This document shows positions 8,225 through 17,360 of a stretch of 64,000 nucleotides of DNA, piece by piece. The position numbers were made by a program, and so were the translations under genes. The notes under the pieces were generated by a model. That model was given only the letters and a program-made list of their open reading frames with translations, ran no database searches and was not told the DNA's origin. Source of the DNA: Cryobacterium sp. M96 (GTDB lineage: Bacteria > Actinomycetota > Actinomycetes > Actinomycetales > Microbacteriaceae); the NCBI RefSeq assembly GCF_002929845.1, contig NZ_PJJS01000046.1, positions 1-64,000 of the forward strand. Direction: 5' to 3'. Numbering within the stretch: position 1 is the first letter of the stretch; the number at the start of each line of letters is the position of its first letter.

Positions 8225-8261
8225 TGCTAAAACCCCAGCGCACATGCCAGAAGGGAGCCCG

Positions 8262-9551
8262 ATGTCCACCAATCCGGATGCGCCCGCGCCCGTGACCCCG
8301 GACGCCCGCCCCGCGCCCGCGCCCGCCGACCACACGCCGCTGCAGCGCACGGTCGTGCGGGTGCTCATCGCAGGCCAGATCCTCGGCGGCATCGGCATGG
8401 GCGCGACGCTCTCCCTCGGCGCCCTGCTGGCCGCGCAGCTCTCCGGCTCCAGCGCCTGGTCGGGCATGGCCGCCACCATGAGCACCCTCGGCGCCGCCCT
8501 CGCGGCCGTACCGCTGGCCCGCCTGGCCCAGCGCCGCGGGCGCCGCCGCTCCCTCGCGACCGGCTCGCTCATCGCCGGCTCCGGCGCTGTTCTCGCCATC
8601 ACCTCGGTCGCGGTCGACATCTTCCCGCTGCTCCTGCTGGCCCTGATGCTCCTCGGCGCCGGATCGGCCACGAATCTGCAGGCCCGCTTCGCCGCCACCG
8701 ACCTCGCGAGCACACAATTCCGGGCGCGCGACCTGTCCATCGTGGTCTGGTCGACGACCATCGGCGCCGTGCTCGGCCCGAACCTGTTCGGCCCCGGCGA
8801 GACCGTGGGGAAGGCCCTCGGCCTGCCCCCTCTGACCGGTGCCTTCGCCTTCTCCCTGATCGCCACGGTCGGCGCGGCCGTTGTCTACACGGTCGGACTC
8901 CGCCCCGACCCGCTGCTCACCGCCCTCGCCGCACGCGAGGTCGACCCTGTCGGCGGCACGCGGCGCGGCGGCCTGGCCATCGTGCGCGTCAACCCGCAGG
9001 CCCGCTTCGCAGTGGTCGTGATCGCCTGCAGCCACGCCACCATGGTCGCCCTGATGTCGATGGCCCCGGTGCACCTGCGCGACCACGGCGCCACCCTGAC
9101 GCTGGTGGGGCTGACCATCAGTTTCCACGTCGCCGGCATGTACGCGCTCTCGCCCGTCTTCGGTTGGCTGGCCGACCGGCTGGGACGGATGCCCGTCATC
9201 CTCATCGGCCAGAGCCTGTTGCTGGTCTCGCTGGCGATCTTCTGGCTGGCCGGGGAGTCACAAACTGCCATGACGGTGGGGCTGATCCTGCTCGGACTGG
9301 GCTGGTCGGCATCCGTCGTCGCCGGCTCGGCGCTGATCGCCGAGGTGGTGGGCGTGCACGACCGCGCCGCCCTGCAGGGTTTCTCCGACCTATCGATGAA
9401 CGGGGCCGGTGCCCTCGGCGGAGCCCTGGCCGGCCTGATCCTGAGCGCGATCGGCTACTCCGGGCTCGGGCTGGTCACCATGGTGCTCGCGGGCGTCATC
9501 GTCGTCTGGTCTGCCGTGCGCGGCACCACGGCCCGGCCGGCCGTGCGCTAA
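8262..9551 (+). CDS. MFS transporter behind a CsoR-like operator
   Basis: A 429-residue major facilitator protein with a proline-rich N-terminal tail (residues about 4-26) and about 12 hydrophobic segments. The loop RLAQRRGRRRSLATGS between helices 2 and 3 is the typical MFS motif A region, and WLADRLGRMP repeats it in the second half. ATG at 8262 has AAGGGA upstream. The CsoR-like operator suggests induction by a metal or a reactive electrophile, so export of such a compound is plausible but unproven. Substrate unknown. Confidence 0.83.
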   Translation: MSTNPDAPAPVTPDARPAPAPADHTPLQRTVVRVLIAGQILGGIGMGATLSLGALLAAQLSGSSAWSGMAATMSTLGAALAAVPLARLAQRRGRRRSLATGSLIAGSGAVLAITSVAVDIFPLLLLALMLLGAGSATNLQARFAATDLASTQFRARDLSIVVWSTTIGAVLGPNLFGPGETVGKALGLPPLTGAFAFSLIATVGAAVVYTVGLRPDPLLTALAAREVDPVGGTRRGGLAIVRVNPQARFAVVVIACSHATMVALMSMAPVHLRDHGATLTLVGLTISFHVAGMYALSPVFGWLADRLGRMPVILIGQSLLLVSLAIFWLAGESQTAMTVGLILLGLGWSASVVAGSALIAEVVGVHDRAALQGFSDLSMNGAGALGGALAGLILSAIGYSGLGLVTMVLAGVIVVWSAVRGTTARPAVR

Positions 9552-9652
9552 CCGGGTCAGTCCTGACGATTGGTTATTTCACTGCGGCAGGTGCGAGTCG
9601 ACCGCACCGCGTGGACGCTTTCCGCACAGCTGGCATCCCGCCCTCGGTGTCG

Positions 9653-9737
9653 AACCAATTCGACGGAGATTTTGTGCTGAGAGCGCTCTTTCCGACTGTT
9701 TGAACCCGATTTGGCCAGAATCTCCGTCGAATTCGTT
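9653..9737. repeat. 85-bp palindromic element, copy 2
   Basis: Ends match copy 1, with one internal difference (CAGAATC instead of CAAAATC) in the right arm. The 41-bp centre, read in reverse, aligns with copy 3 and shares GAAAGAGCGCT. It lies between the converging ends of the MFS gene and arsA. Confidence 0.9.
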
Positions 9738-9822
9738 CGGGACGCAGGTACTGCGGGGCCTCAGACTCGACAGACGTAGGGGCTGGAACGCCGGCCGACC
9801 CCCTCGCTGGCCGACCGGCCAG

Positions 9823-11640
9823 CTAGCGAACGGATGCCGGCGCGGGCTGCCGCCCCGCGGCGAGCGCGAGCAGCGCCGGAATGCCCACCGGCTCCTCCGC
9901 CAGCAGCGGCACCACCGCGAGCCGCGGGGCGCGCTTCTCGTGCACGTGCTCGAGCTCGGGGAGCTCGTTCCGGGCCCGCGCGAGCAGCAGCGGGTTGGTC
10001 GGCGCCGCCGCGGCGATCGAGTTGTTCACGATCCACGCCCACGGGGTGATGCCGGCCCGCTCCAGGTCGGCCTGCAGCTCCGCGGCCTCGAGCACGGGCG
10101 TGGTCTCGGCGAGGGTGACCAGGATCACTTTCGTCTGCTCCGGGTCCTGCAGCCGCATCATCGGCGTCGTCAGACGGATGCCGTCGCCCAGCTGCCGGGT
10201 GACCTCGCGGTGGTACGACCCGGTCGCATCCAGCAGCAGCAGGGTGTGGCCCGTGGGCGCGGTATCCATCACGACGAAGGTGCCCTTCGCCTCCCGGCTC
10301 ACGCGGGAGAAGGCCTGGAACACGGCGATCTCCTCCGTGCACGGCGAACGCAGGTCCTCGCGGAGCATAGCTTGGCCCTGCGCGTCGAGGTGAGCGCCCT
10401 TCGTGCGCATGACCCGCTCGGAGTAGTTGGCGATTTCGACGGCCGGGTCGATCCGGGACACGGTCAGGTTCGCCAGCCCGCCAGCCAGGGTGTCATCGAG
10501 GTGCGCGGCCGGGTCGGTCGTGGTGAGGTGCACGGGCAGCCCGCGTTCGGCGAGGCTGACGGCGATCGCCGCCGCAAGCGTGGTCTTGCCCACACCGCCC
10601 TTGCCCATCAGCATCACCAGGCCGTGGCCGCCGGCCTCGATCTCGTCGACGAGAGCCGAGAGCGGGGCCCCCGGAGCGACCGTGGCGATTCCGGTGCCCG
10701 GTGTCGGGACGACTTCAGGCTCGAACAGGCTGCGGAGCGCGGCCAAGCCGACCATGTTGGTGCTCTTCAGCCCCACGTAGTCGGTGGGCGCGGTGCGCAG
10801 CCCCGCGGGCATCGCGGCGAGCGCCTGCTGTTCGCGCACCCGGATGGCGTCGAAGAGCGGGTCGGCCTCGGCGGGCGTGCCCGTATCGGCATCAGAATCC
10901 GTTGCCGGTCCGGCCGGCAGGATGCCGTTGACCACCAGGTGCTGACGCTGCATGCCGATGGCGGCGAGTTCTGCCTGGGTGCGGGCGGCCTCCCGCAGGG
11001 CGCCGCCCTGGGCGCGCGCCACGAGCACCAGCCGGGTGCGGGCAGGGTCGGCGAGGGCGGCCACGGCGTCGGCGTAGACGGCGCGCTGCTTCTCGAGGCC
11101 GGAGAGCGGCCCGAGGCAGGACGCGTCGCCCGTGCCCTCGGTGAGGAAGTCGGTCCACGACCCGGGCAGCTGCAGCAGACGGATGGTGTGCCCGGTGGGG
11201 GCCGTGTCGAAGAGGATGTGGTCGTACGCGGCCGTCCACGCGGCATCCGTCAGCAGGTCGGTGAACTCGTTGAACGAGGCGATCTCGGTGGTGCAGGCAC
11301 CCGAGAGCTGCTCCTCGATCGAGGCCATCTCGGCGGGCGGCAGCAGGCCGCGCACCGGGCCGACGATGCGTTCGCGGTACTGCGCGGCCGCCTGCTCGGG
11401 GTCGATCTCGAGGGCCGACAGGCCGGGCACCGCCGCGATCGGCATGACCGTGTTGCCGATGGTCACCCCGAAGACCTGGCCCACATTGGAGGCCGGATCG
11501 GTGCTGACCAACAGCACGGATGCCCCGGACTCGGCCAGACGCACCGCGCTCGCGCACGCGATGGAGGTCTTGCCGACCCCGCCCTTGCCGGTGAAGAAGA
11601 GGAAACGTGGGGCGTCGTCGAGGAAGCGCAGGGTCGTCAT
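9823..11640 (-). CDS. arsA: ArsA arsenite-transport ATPase (tandem two-domain form)
   Basis: A 605-residue ATPase with two homologous halves, each with a deviant Walker A loop: FTGKGGVGKTS at about 16-26 and LMGKGGVGKTTLA near 346. Each half also has the DTAPTGHT signature. Cysteines in LSGACTTEI, GDASCLGPL and LRSPCTEEI correspond to the metalloid-binding trio. ArsA drives ArsB-type arsenite efflux; ArsD hands it the metalloid. It is nine bases downstream of arsD. No arsB, acr3 or arsR is visible nearby. Confidence 0.95.
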   Translation of the reverse strand: MTTLRFLDDAPRFLFFTGKGGVGKTSIACASAVRLAESGASVLLVSTDPASNVGQVFGVTIGNTVMPIAAVPGLSALEIDPEQAAAQYRERIVGPVRGLLPPAEMASIEEQLSGACTTEIASFNEFTDLLTDAAWTAAYDHILFDTAPTGHTIRLLQLPGSWTDFLTEGTGDASCLGPLSGLEKQRAVYADAVAALADPARTRLVLVARAQGGALREAARTQAELAAIGMQRQHLVVNGILPAGPATDSDADTGTPAEADPLFDAIRVREQQALAAMPAGLRTAPTDYVGLKSTNMVGLAALRSLFEPEVVPTPGTGIATVAPGAPLSALVDEIEAGGHGLVMLMGKGGVGKTTLAAAIAVSLAERGLPVHLTTTDPAAHLDDTLAGGLANLTVSRIDPAVEIANYSERVMRTKGAHLDAQGQAMLREDLRSPCTEEIAVFQAFSRVSREAKGTFVVMDTAPTGHTLLLLDATGSYHREVTRQLGDGIRLTTPMMRLQDPEQTKVILVTLAETTPVLEAAELQADLERAGITPWAWIVNNSIAAAAPTNPLLLARARNELPELEHVHEKRAPRLAVVPLLAEEPVGIPALLALAAGRQPAPASVR

Positions 11641-11648
11641 GATCGGCC

Positions 11649-12113
11649 CTAGCAGCAGCCGCCGTTGCCGCAGCAGCCGGCATCGGCGCCCGCGGTATTT
11701 TCAGTGAGCTCGGTGGCTGTGGCGCTACCGGACCCGGCCATGGCTAGCAGCCGCACCGTTCCCTCCGGCTGCACGGCCGCACGGTGACTGGCCGCGCCGG
11801 TGTCGACAGCCGCCACGTCGGTCCAGCTCGCGAGCTCGGCGCGGGTCGGGTAGCGGCCGGTGAGCACGGTGGCTCCCCCTACGAGCGTGACGGGCAGGCC
11901 CTCCTGGCCGACGGTGTGCAGGAACTGGCGAGCCACCTCGTTCTGCACGAAGGCGAGGGGCTCCTGGGCCAGGTTGAATCGGGCAATGTCGCCGCCGTTC
12001 GTGCGGGTGAAATCGAGGTCCGCGGAGAAGGTGACCAGCGCCTGGTCGACGTCGACTCCGCAGATGCCTGTGCCGCAGCACAGTCCCGGTTCGAAAATCT
12101 CGATGTGTGCCAT
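11649..12113 (-). CDS. arsD: ArsD arsenite metallochaperone
   Basis: A 154-residue protein opening with MAHIEIFEPGLCCGTGICG, which holds the Cys12-Cys13-Cys18 arsenite-binding set of ArsD. The thioredoxin-like body continues through the LPVTLVGGATVLTGRYPTR segment. The tail ends in a cysteine-rich CCGNGGCC, like the vicinal pairs of longer ArsD proteins. It delivers As(III)/Sb(III) to ArsA, which follows directly. Expression probably depends on the upstream inverted repeat. Confidence 0.93.
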   Translation of the reverse strand: MAHIEIFEPGLCCGTGICGVDVDQALVTFSADLDFTRTNGGDIARFNLAQEPLAFVQNEVARQFLHTVGQEGLPVTLVGGATVLTGRYPTRAELASWTDVAAVDTGAASHRAAVQPEGTVRLLAMAGSGSATATELTENTAGADAGCCGNGGCC

Positions 12114-12178
12114 GGGTGACCATCTCCTAGACCGGCATCCAGAGGGGACGACTTGTCCGTGATGACGGTCCCCCCAGT

Positions 12179-12198
12179 ATATCGACGCTTATCGATAT
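12179..12198. promoter_or_regulatory. ArsR/SmtB-type operator upstream of arsD
   Basis: ATATCGA, six bases, then the exact inverse TCGATAT. This AT-rich interrupted palindrome about 65 bp before the arsD start has the form bound by ArsR/SmtB repressors. The repressor itself is not in the window. Confidence 0.6.
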
Positions 12199-12304
12199 TT
12201 GACGACTCGTTTGCGTTAGCACTGGCTCCCATTGCGAGCGCGGGAGTGGAAGACTGACTGCGGGCGCCTCTGCCCTGTTCATCATTCAACCCGAAAGGCA
12301 TGCG

Positions 12305-12787
12305 ATGACCGACGCGCACGACGCCGCAGACCTTCTCCCGCTGCTTCTCGAGCAGGAACGTGTCATTCAGTTCGACTCCTTCGACGTGGGCGACGCCTGG
12401 GCCGTCGGGTCGCGGCTCGTGGAACTCGGCAACGCCCGGCGGCATCCGATCGCGGTGTCGATCATGTTCGGCGACCAGCGCGTCTTCCATGCCGCCCTGC
12501 CCGGTGCCTGCGCCGACAATGACGCCTGGCTCGAGAACAAGTTCCGGGTGGTGCGGCGCTTCGCCAACTCCTCCTACGCCGTGGGCATGCGCTTCCGAGC
12601 GAACTCCCGCGACTTCAGCACCGACTCGAACCTCGACCCGAACACACACGCCGCGCACGGCGGCGCCTTCCCCCTGCGCGTACGGGGCTCGCTCATCGGC
12701 GTCGTCGGCGTCTCCGGGCTGGCCCAGCGCGATGACCACGACCTTGTCGTCGAGGCGCTCGAGGAACACCGCCGCACCCACGGCTGA
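12305..12787 (+). CDS. UPF0303 / heme-degrading-domain (HbpS-like) protein
   Basis: A 160-residue protein of the UPF0303 group, related to the GlcG/HbpS fold. Typical stretches are the WAVGSRLVELG helix, HPIAVSIMFGDQRVFHAALPG, NDAWLENKFRVVRRFANSSYAVG and the final GVVGVSGLAQRDDHDLVVEAL. Relatives bind heme or act as redox-sensing accessory proteins, but no role is established for this group. ATG at 12305 is preceded by GAAAGG. It is divergent from the arsDA promoter, so its own promoter shares that gap. Confidence 0.82.
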   Translation: MTDAHDAADLLPLLLEQERVIQFDSFDVGDAWAVGSRLVELGNARRHPIAVSIMFGDQRVFHAALPGACADNDAWLENKFRVVRRFANSSYAVGMRFRANSRDFSTDSNLDPNTHAAHGGAFPLRVRGSLIGVVGVSGLAQRDDHDLVVEALEEHRRTHG

Positions 12788-12825
12788 CCGGCAACGGTCT
12801 GGCCCGCACCCGACTCCCCTGCCCC

Positions 12826-12906
12826 GGCTGCCCCGTCCCGGCTGCCCCGTCCCGGCTGCCCCGTCCCGCGGCCCCGTCCCGCGGCCCTGTCCCGCGGCCC
12901 TGTCCC
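12826..12906. repeat. G/C-only tandem repeat (14-mer x3, 13-mer x3)
   Basis: Three exact copies of GGCTGCCCCGTCCC (12826-12867) are followed by three 13-base variants of GCGGCCCCGTCCC type (12868-12906). It fills most of the gap between two genes on the same strand. Such repeats can change length by slippage. Confidence 0.9.
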
Positions 12907-12968
12907 GCAGCCTGCCCGGATGTGAAAGTCTGGACCGAAGCCCCTGACCTGCTTTCGTTGGAGTATCC

Positions 12969-13973
12969 GTGACCGCCGCACCTGTCCGTTCGATGTCGCA
13001 ATTCGACGCGGGCATGCCCGACGACCGCATCACCCTGCGGTTCATGGCCGTTCCCGCCGACGTCGCCGCTTCGGGCGCGACCGTGGCCGCTGGCAGCGTG
13101 CTCGAGTGGATTGACAAGGCCGCTTACGCCTGTGCGGTGGGCTGGAGCGCATCCGACACGGTCACCGCCTACGTCGGCAATGTGCACTTCACCCGGCCGA
13201 TAAAGCCCGGCAACCTGGTCGAGGTGCACGCCCGCATCATCCACACCGGACGCACGAGCATGCACGTGCTTGTCACGGTCGAGACCACGGATGTCCGCGC
13301 CCGCGAATACAGTCCGGCGACCCACTGCATCCTCGTCTTCGTCGCCGTCGACGATGCCGGGAAGCCGCAGGAAGTTCCCTTGTGGGTGCCCCACTCCGAC
13401 GTCGACCGGGAGCTGCAAGAGAACGCGATGGCCCGGCTCGAGCCGCGCAAGCGCATCCAGACTGTCATGCGCTCACAGGAATATACCGATGACAGCACCA
13501 CGCCAGGCACGGTGTTCCGGTTTTTGGCCGACCCCGCCGACGCGAACTGGGGCGGCAACGCCCACGGCGGTACCGTGATGCGCTGGATCGACGAGGCCGC
13601 CTTCGCTACGGCGGCGGCCTGGAGCTCCGTAGCGGCCGTTGCCGTCTACTCGGGCGGCATCCACTTCTACCGGCCGATCCACATCGGGCACATCGTCGAA
13701 GTGGATGCCCGGCTCATCCACACCGGCAAGCGCAGCATGCACATCAGCATCCGGGTGCGCTCGGGCAGTCCACGCACGCCGCACGATTTGCACCTCACGA
13801 CGCAGTGCATGAGCATTTTCGTCGCACTCGGCGCGAACGGGCACGCCGAGCCGGTAGAACCACTGACGCTGATCACCCCGGAGGACAAGCGGCTCGACCA
13901 GCACGCCCGGGACCTGATGGAATTGCGCGCGCCGCTGGTCATGATGCCCGTTGACCACCTGCGCCTGCCGTGA
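12969..13973 (+). CDS. Acyl-CoA thioesterase with two hotdog domains
   Basis: A 334-residue protein made of two hotdog folds in tandem, as in ACOT7/BACH-type acyl-CoA hydrolases. The second domain has the classic GNAHGGTVMRWIDEAAF; the first has a degraded version (SGATVAAGSVLEWIDKAAY) keeping the WID motif but lacking the Asn/His-Gly-Gly part. Both carry the VHFTRPI or IHFYRPI strand and the RIIHTGRTSMHV or RLIHTGKRSMHI strand. GTG at 12969. It likely hydrolyses acyl-CoA; chain-length preference is unknown. Copy 3 of the palindromic element lies 21 bp after its stop. Confidence 0.87.
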   Translation: MTAAPVRSMSQFDAGMPDDRITLRFMAVPADVAASGATVAAGSVLEWIDKAAYACAVGWSASDTVTAYVGNVHFTRPIKPGNLVEVHARIIHTGRTSMHVLVTVETTDVRAREYSPATHCILVFVAVDDAGKPQEVPLWVPHSDVDRELQENAMARLEPRKRIQTVMRSQEYTDDSTTPGTVFRFLADPADANWGGNAHGGTVMRWIDEAAFATAAAWSSVAAVAVYSGGIHFYRPIHIGHIVEVDARLIHTGKRSMHISIRVRSGSPRTPHDLHLTTQCMSIFVALGANGHAEPVEPLTLITPEDKRLDQHARDLMELRAPLVMMPVDHLRLP

Positions 13974-13994
13974 CCGGCGCGCCCTTACGGCCCG

Positions 13995-14079
13995 AACGAA
14001 TTCGACGGAGATTTTGCGCGAATCGGACCTGAATCCTGCGAAAGAGCGCTTTCACGCCAAAATCTCCGTCGAATTGGTT
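13995..14079. repeat. 85-bp palindromic element, copy 3
   Basis: Ends are identical to copy 1. The centre includes AAGAGCGCTTT, itself a short palindrome, which is shared (inverted) with copy 2. It lies between convergent genes. Confidence 0.9.
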
Positions 14080-14106
14080 CTACACCGGCTCAGGGGAACC
14101 GACGGG

Positions 14107-14274
14107 TCACTCCGGGGAGTCGTTCGCATGCTCGGCGGCTGCGGCCAGTGCGGCGCGCTCGCTCTTCGAGAGCCGCGCGACGTAAGCGCGCTTGAGTTCG
14201 GCCCAGCGGGGCATCGAGACCTGGTTGGCAGGTACCTGCTGGTCGGAACCGGTGGGAGTGGTGCGGTCGGCCAT
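14107..14274 (-). CDS. Small basic/alanine-rich hypothetical protein (55 aa)
   Basis: An ATG at 14274 opens a 55-codon frame reading MADRTTPTGSDQQVPANQVS, then MPRWAELKRAYVARLSK and an Ala-rich helix before the stop at 14107. The amphipathic C-terminal half looks like real protein sequence and codon use is normal for the genome. No recognised family. The start lacks a clear ribosome site, so existence is likely but not certain. Confidence 0.5.
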   Translation of the reverse strand: MADRTTPTGSDQQVPANQVSMPRWAELKRAYVARLSKSERAALAAAAEHANDSPE

Positions 14275-14644
14275 GGGGTACTCAGCGACGCTCGCCGATT
14301 GGGGCGGCGCTCGGCGGGGACTGGCGGGACAGGAACGCTCTCTTCAGGGACGCCCAACGCAGCAGGGAAACGTAGTGGGTAGCGGTGGATCCGGATGTAT
14401 CAGCCAATGGTTCTCTCAGTCTCAAACGTGGTTTGAACGGCACGCCGCTGAGCCTGGTTCAATAGAAGAGCGATCGAGATTGTCACGGTAGAACATCGGG
14501 ATCTGTCACGGTTGAGCATCGAGATGAAGACCGGCCCACCACCATCAGCGGACGGGATCGCAATTCACCAGTATACCGCGTCGCCTCTCAGGTCCACTGT
14601 CTCTAGCCCGGCATCCGCCCAGACGTTCGGGCTAGAGTCGGCGG
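14275..14644. other. Gene-free 370-bp stretch with a 23-bp tandem repeat
   Basis: No convincing coding frame on either strand. Composition is less GC-rich than the flanks. It holds the tandem repeat at 14481-14526 and must contain the promoter of the UvrA-like gene that starts at 14645. A short inverted pair of CTAGCCCG and CGGGCTAG lies near 14604-14634. Confidence 0.6.
14481..14526. repeat. Imperfect tandem repeat, 2 x 23 bp
   Basis: TGTCACGGT followed by a GA-CATCG-GAT block occurs twice back to back (14481-14503 and 14504-14526) with 18 of 23 positions the same. Repeated TGT-leading sites of this kind occur at the ends of some insertion sequences, but no transposase is near. Confidence 0.65.
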
Positions 14645-17302
14645 ATGCAACCGCCTCGACCTGACGCCGACACCGCCGCCTCGACCCGGAACGCTCCGTC
14701 GACCGCACTAGGGAACGCGCCATTCGCGGGCTTCGTGCAGGTGCGCGGGGCTCGGGAGAACAACCTCCGGAACGTTGATGTCGACGTTCCCCGGGACGCC
14801 ATCGTCGCCTTCACCGGGGTCTCCGGCTCCGGAAAGTCGTCGCTGGCGTTCGGCACCATCTTCGCGGAGGCCCAGCGCCGGTTTCTGGAGTCCGTCGCGC
14901 CCTACGCGCGTCGGCTGATCCAGCAGGGCCACACCCCGCAGGTTGACGAAATCATGGGGCTGCCGCCGGCCGTGGCCCTGCAGCAGCGCCGAGGCGCGCC
15001 CAGCTCCCGCTCGAGCGTGGGCACCCTGACCACCCTGTCCAACTCGCTGCGCATGCTGTATTCCCGGGCCGGCATGTACCCGGCGGCTGCCCCACGCCTC
15101 GAGTCCGACTCCTTCTCCCCCAACACCGTGGCCGGCGCCTGCCCGCAGTGCCACGGCCTCGGCACGGCGCACACCGTGACCGAGGCAACCCTCGTGCCCG
15201 ACCCTGCCCTGAGCATCCGTGACGGCGCCATCGCGGCCTGGCCGGGCGCCTGGCAGGGCAAGAACCTGCGGGACATCCTGATCACCCTTGGCTACGACGT
15301 GGACACCGCCTGGCAGGACCTGCCGCGCTCTGCGCGGGACTGGATCCTGTTCACTGAGGAACAGCCCGTGGTGGAGGTCACCCCGCAGCGCGACCGCATC
15401 GCCAAGCCGTACCAGGGCCGATTCTGGAGCGCGAGGAGCTACGTGCTGCACACCCTGGCCGACTCCAAGAGCCAGAGTCAGCGGGAGCGCGCGCTGCGGT
15501 TCGTCGAATCCGGCCCGTGTCCGCTGTGCGACGGCAGCGGTCTCACGCCCGCGGCCCTGGCGGTCACGGTGGCCGGCCGGTCGATCGCCCAGCTCAACCT
15601 GCTGCCGCTGACCGTGCTCGCCGAGCTGCTTCGCCCGACGCTCCGGGCGAGCGGCGCCGAGCGCACCGCCGCGCCTGATTCCGCGGAGCCGCACACCGCG
15701 AGGCCGCACGCCGCGGAGCCCACGGAGGCCGCCGTGACCCTCACCCGGGACCTGCTCGCCCGCATCGAGGTGCTGCTCGAACTGGGCCTCGGCTACCTGA
15801 GCCTCGGGCGCGCGACGCCCACCCTCTCCCCCGGCGAGATGCAGCGCCTGCGCATCGCCACCCAGCTGCGCTCGGGCCTGTTCGGCGTGATCTACGTGCT
15901 CGACGAACCGTCGGCCGGGCTGCACCCGGCCGACGCCGAACCGCTGCTGCTCGTGCTGGAGCAGCTGAAGGCATCCGGCAACTCGGTCTTCGTCGTCGAG
16001 CACAACATGGACATCGTGCGCCGCGCCGACTGGGTCGTCGACGTGGGCCCGCTGGCCGGGGCCGGCGGCGGCGTCGTGCTTTACAGCGGACCCATCGCAG
16101 GTTTGGCCGATGTGTCAGAGTCGGTTACCCGGCAGTTCCTGTTCCCGGCCGCGCCGGAGCCGGCCGCGCCAGCCACGCTCCAGCCCGACGCGCCCCAGCC
16201 CGCGGCGCTGCGCACACCAGAACGCTGGCTGGGCCTGCACGGTGTCACCCGGCACAACCTCCGAGGCGTCGACGCCGGCTTCCCGCTCGGTGTGCTGACC
16301 GCGGTGACCGGCGTGTCCGGTTCGGGCAAATCCACCCTGGTCAGCCAGGTTCTGGCGGATGCCGTGCGGCTCGCGCTGCATCCGGAGTCCGACGCCACCG
16401 TCGCCTCTGATCCGACGGCAGCCGCAGGCGCCGTCGACGACGACGGCAACGACGGCGAACGCGGCGACCCCGAGCCGCGGGCGCGGGTCGACCGGATCAC
16501 CGGCCTGGAGGCCGTGGACCGCCTGGTGCGCGTGGACCAGAAGCCGATCGGGCGCACTCCGCGCTCCAACCTGGCCACCTACACCGGGCTCTTCGACGCG
16601 GTGCGCGCGACCTTCGCGGCCACGGACGAGGCCCGGAAGCGCGGCTACGGCGCCGGGCGGTTTTCCTTCAACGTGCCCGGCGGCCGCTGCGAGACCTGTC
16701 TCGGAGAGGGCTCGGTGAGCGTCGGTCTGCTCTTCTTGCCCGGCAGCTACACGCCCTGCCCGACCTGCCTTGGCTCGCGCTACAACCCGGAGACCCTTCA
16801 GGTGACCTATCACGGCAAGTCCATCGCCGACGTGCTCGGCCTGAGCGTCGAGGAGGCCGCCGGCTTCCTGGCCGACGTGCCGGCCGCTGCCCGCAGCCTC
16901 GCCACCCTGCGGGAGGTCGGGCTCGGCTACCTGCGTCTCGGCCAGCCGGCCACCGAGCTCTCCGGCGGCGAGGCCCAACGCATCAAGCTCGCCACCGAAC
17001 TGCAGCGCGCCCGCCGCGGCCACACGATGTACCTCCTCGACGAGCCGACCACCGGACTGCACCCCGCGGATGTCCGCCTTCTCCTGGCCCAGCTGGGCCG
17101 CCTCGTCGACGCCGGCAATACGGTGATCGTCGTCGAGCACAACCTCGATGTGGTGGCCGCCGCCGACTGGGTGATCGACCTGGGACCGGCCGGCGGAGAT
17201 GCGGGCGGCCAGATCGTGGCGACCGGAACCCCGGATGCCGTCGCGCGGCACCCGCACAGCCGCACCGCGCCTTACCTTGCCCGCCGCTTGGCTGATCGCT
17301 AG
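14645..17302 (+). CDS. UvrA-like ABC ATPase (UvrA2/drug-resistance type)
   Basis: An 885-residue relative of the excinuclease subunit UvrA with two ABC units. Walker A loops are [12 protein letters not shown] (about 58) and [12 protein letters not shown] (about 556); signatures are [15 protein letters not shown] and [15 protein letters not shown]. Zinc-site cysteines are present ([24 protein letters not shown] ... CPTCLGS). The segment just after the first Walker A, where true UvrA holds its UvrB-binding domain, is short. This is typical of UvrA paralogs linked to drug tolerance rather than standard excision repair. Start is ATG at 14645. Confidence 0.88.
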   Translation: MQPPRPDADTAASTRNAPSTALGNAPFAGFVQVRGARENNLRNVDVDVPRDAIVAFTGVSGSGKSSLAFGTIFAEAQRRFLESVAPYARRLIQQGHTPQVDEIMGLPPAVALQQRRGAPSSRSSVGTLTTLSNSLRMLYSRAGMYPAAAPRLESDSFSPNTVAGACPQCHGLGTAHTVTEATLVPDPALSIRDGAIAAWPGAWQGKNLRDILITLGYDVDTAWQDLPRSARDWILFTEEQPVVEVTPQRDRIAKPYQGRFWSARSYVLHTLADSKSQSQRERALRFVESGPCPLCDGSGLTPAALAVTVAGRSIAQLNLLPLTVLAELLRPTLRASGAERTAAPDSAEPHTARPHAAEPTEAAVTLTRDLLARIEVLLELGLGYLSLGRATPTLSPGEMQRLRIATQLRSGLFGVIYVLDEPSAGLHPADAEPLLLVLEQLKASGNSVFVVEHNMDIVRRADWVVDVGPLAGAGGGVVLYSGPIAGLADVSESVTRQFLFPAAPEPAAPATLQPDAPQPAALRTPERWLGLHGVTRHNLRGVDAGFPLGVLTAVTGVSGSGKSTLVSQVLADAVRLALHPESDATVASDPTAAAGAVDDDGNDGERGDPEPRARVDRITGLEAVDRLVRVDQKPIGRTPRSNLATYTGLFDAVRATFAATDEARKRGYGAGRFSFNVPGGRCETCLGEGSVSVGLLFLPGSYTPCPTCLGSRYNPETLQVTYHGKSIADVLGLSVEEAAGFLADVPAAARSLATLREVGLGYLRLGQPATELSGGEAQRIKLATELQRARRGHTMYLLDEPTTGLHPADVRLLLAQLGRLVDAGNTVIVVEHNLDVVAAADWVIDLGPAGGDAGGQIVATGTPDAVARHPHSRTAPYLARRLADR

Positions 17303-17360
17303 TTCGGCGACGCAAGTGCCATAGATTGGGAAGCGTACGTGTCGGCGCGAAGGAGCACTC

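Noticed and set aside
12826-12906. CRISPR array
   Set aside because: Units are 13-14 bp head-to-tail with no spacers; it is a simple tandem repeat. No cas genes are in the window.
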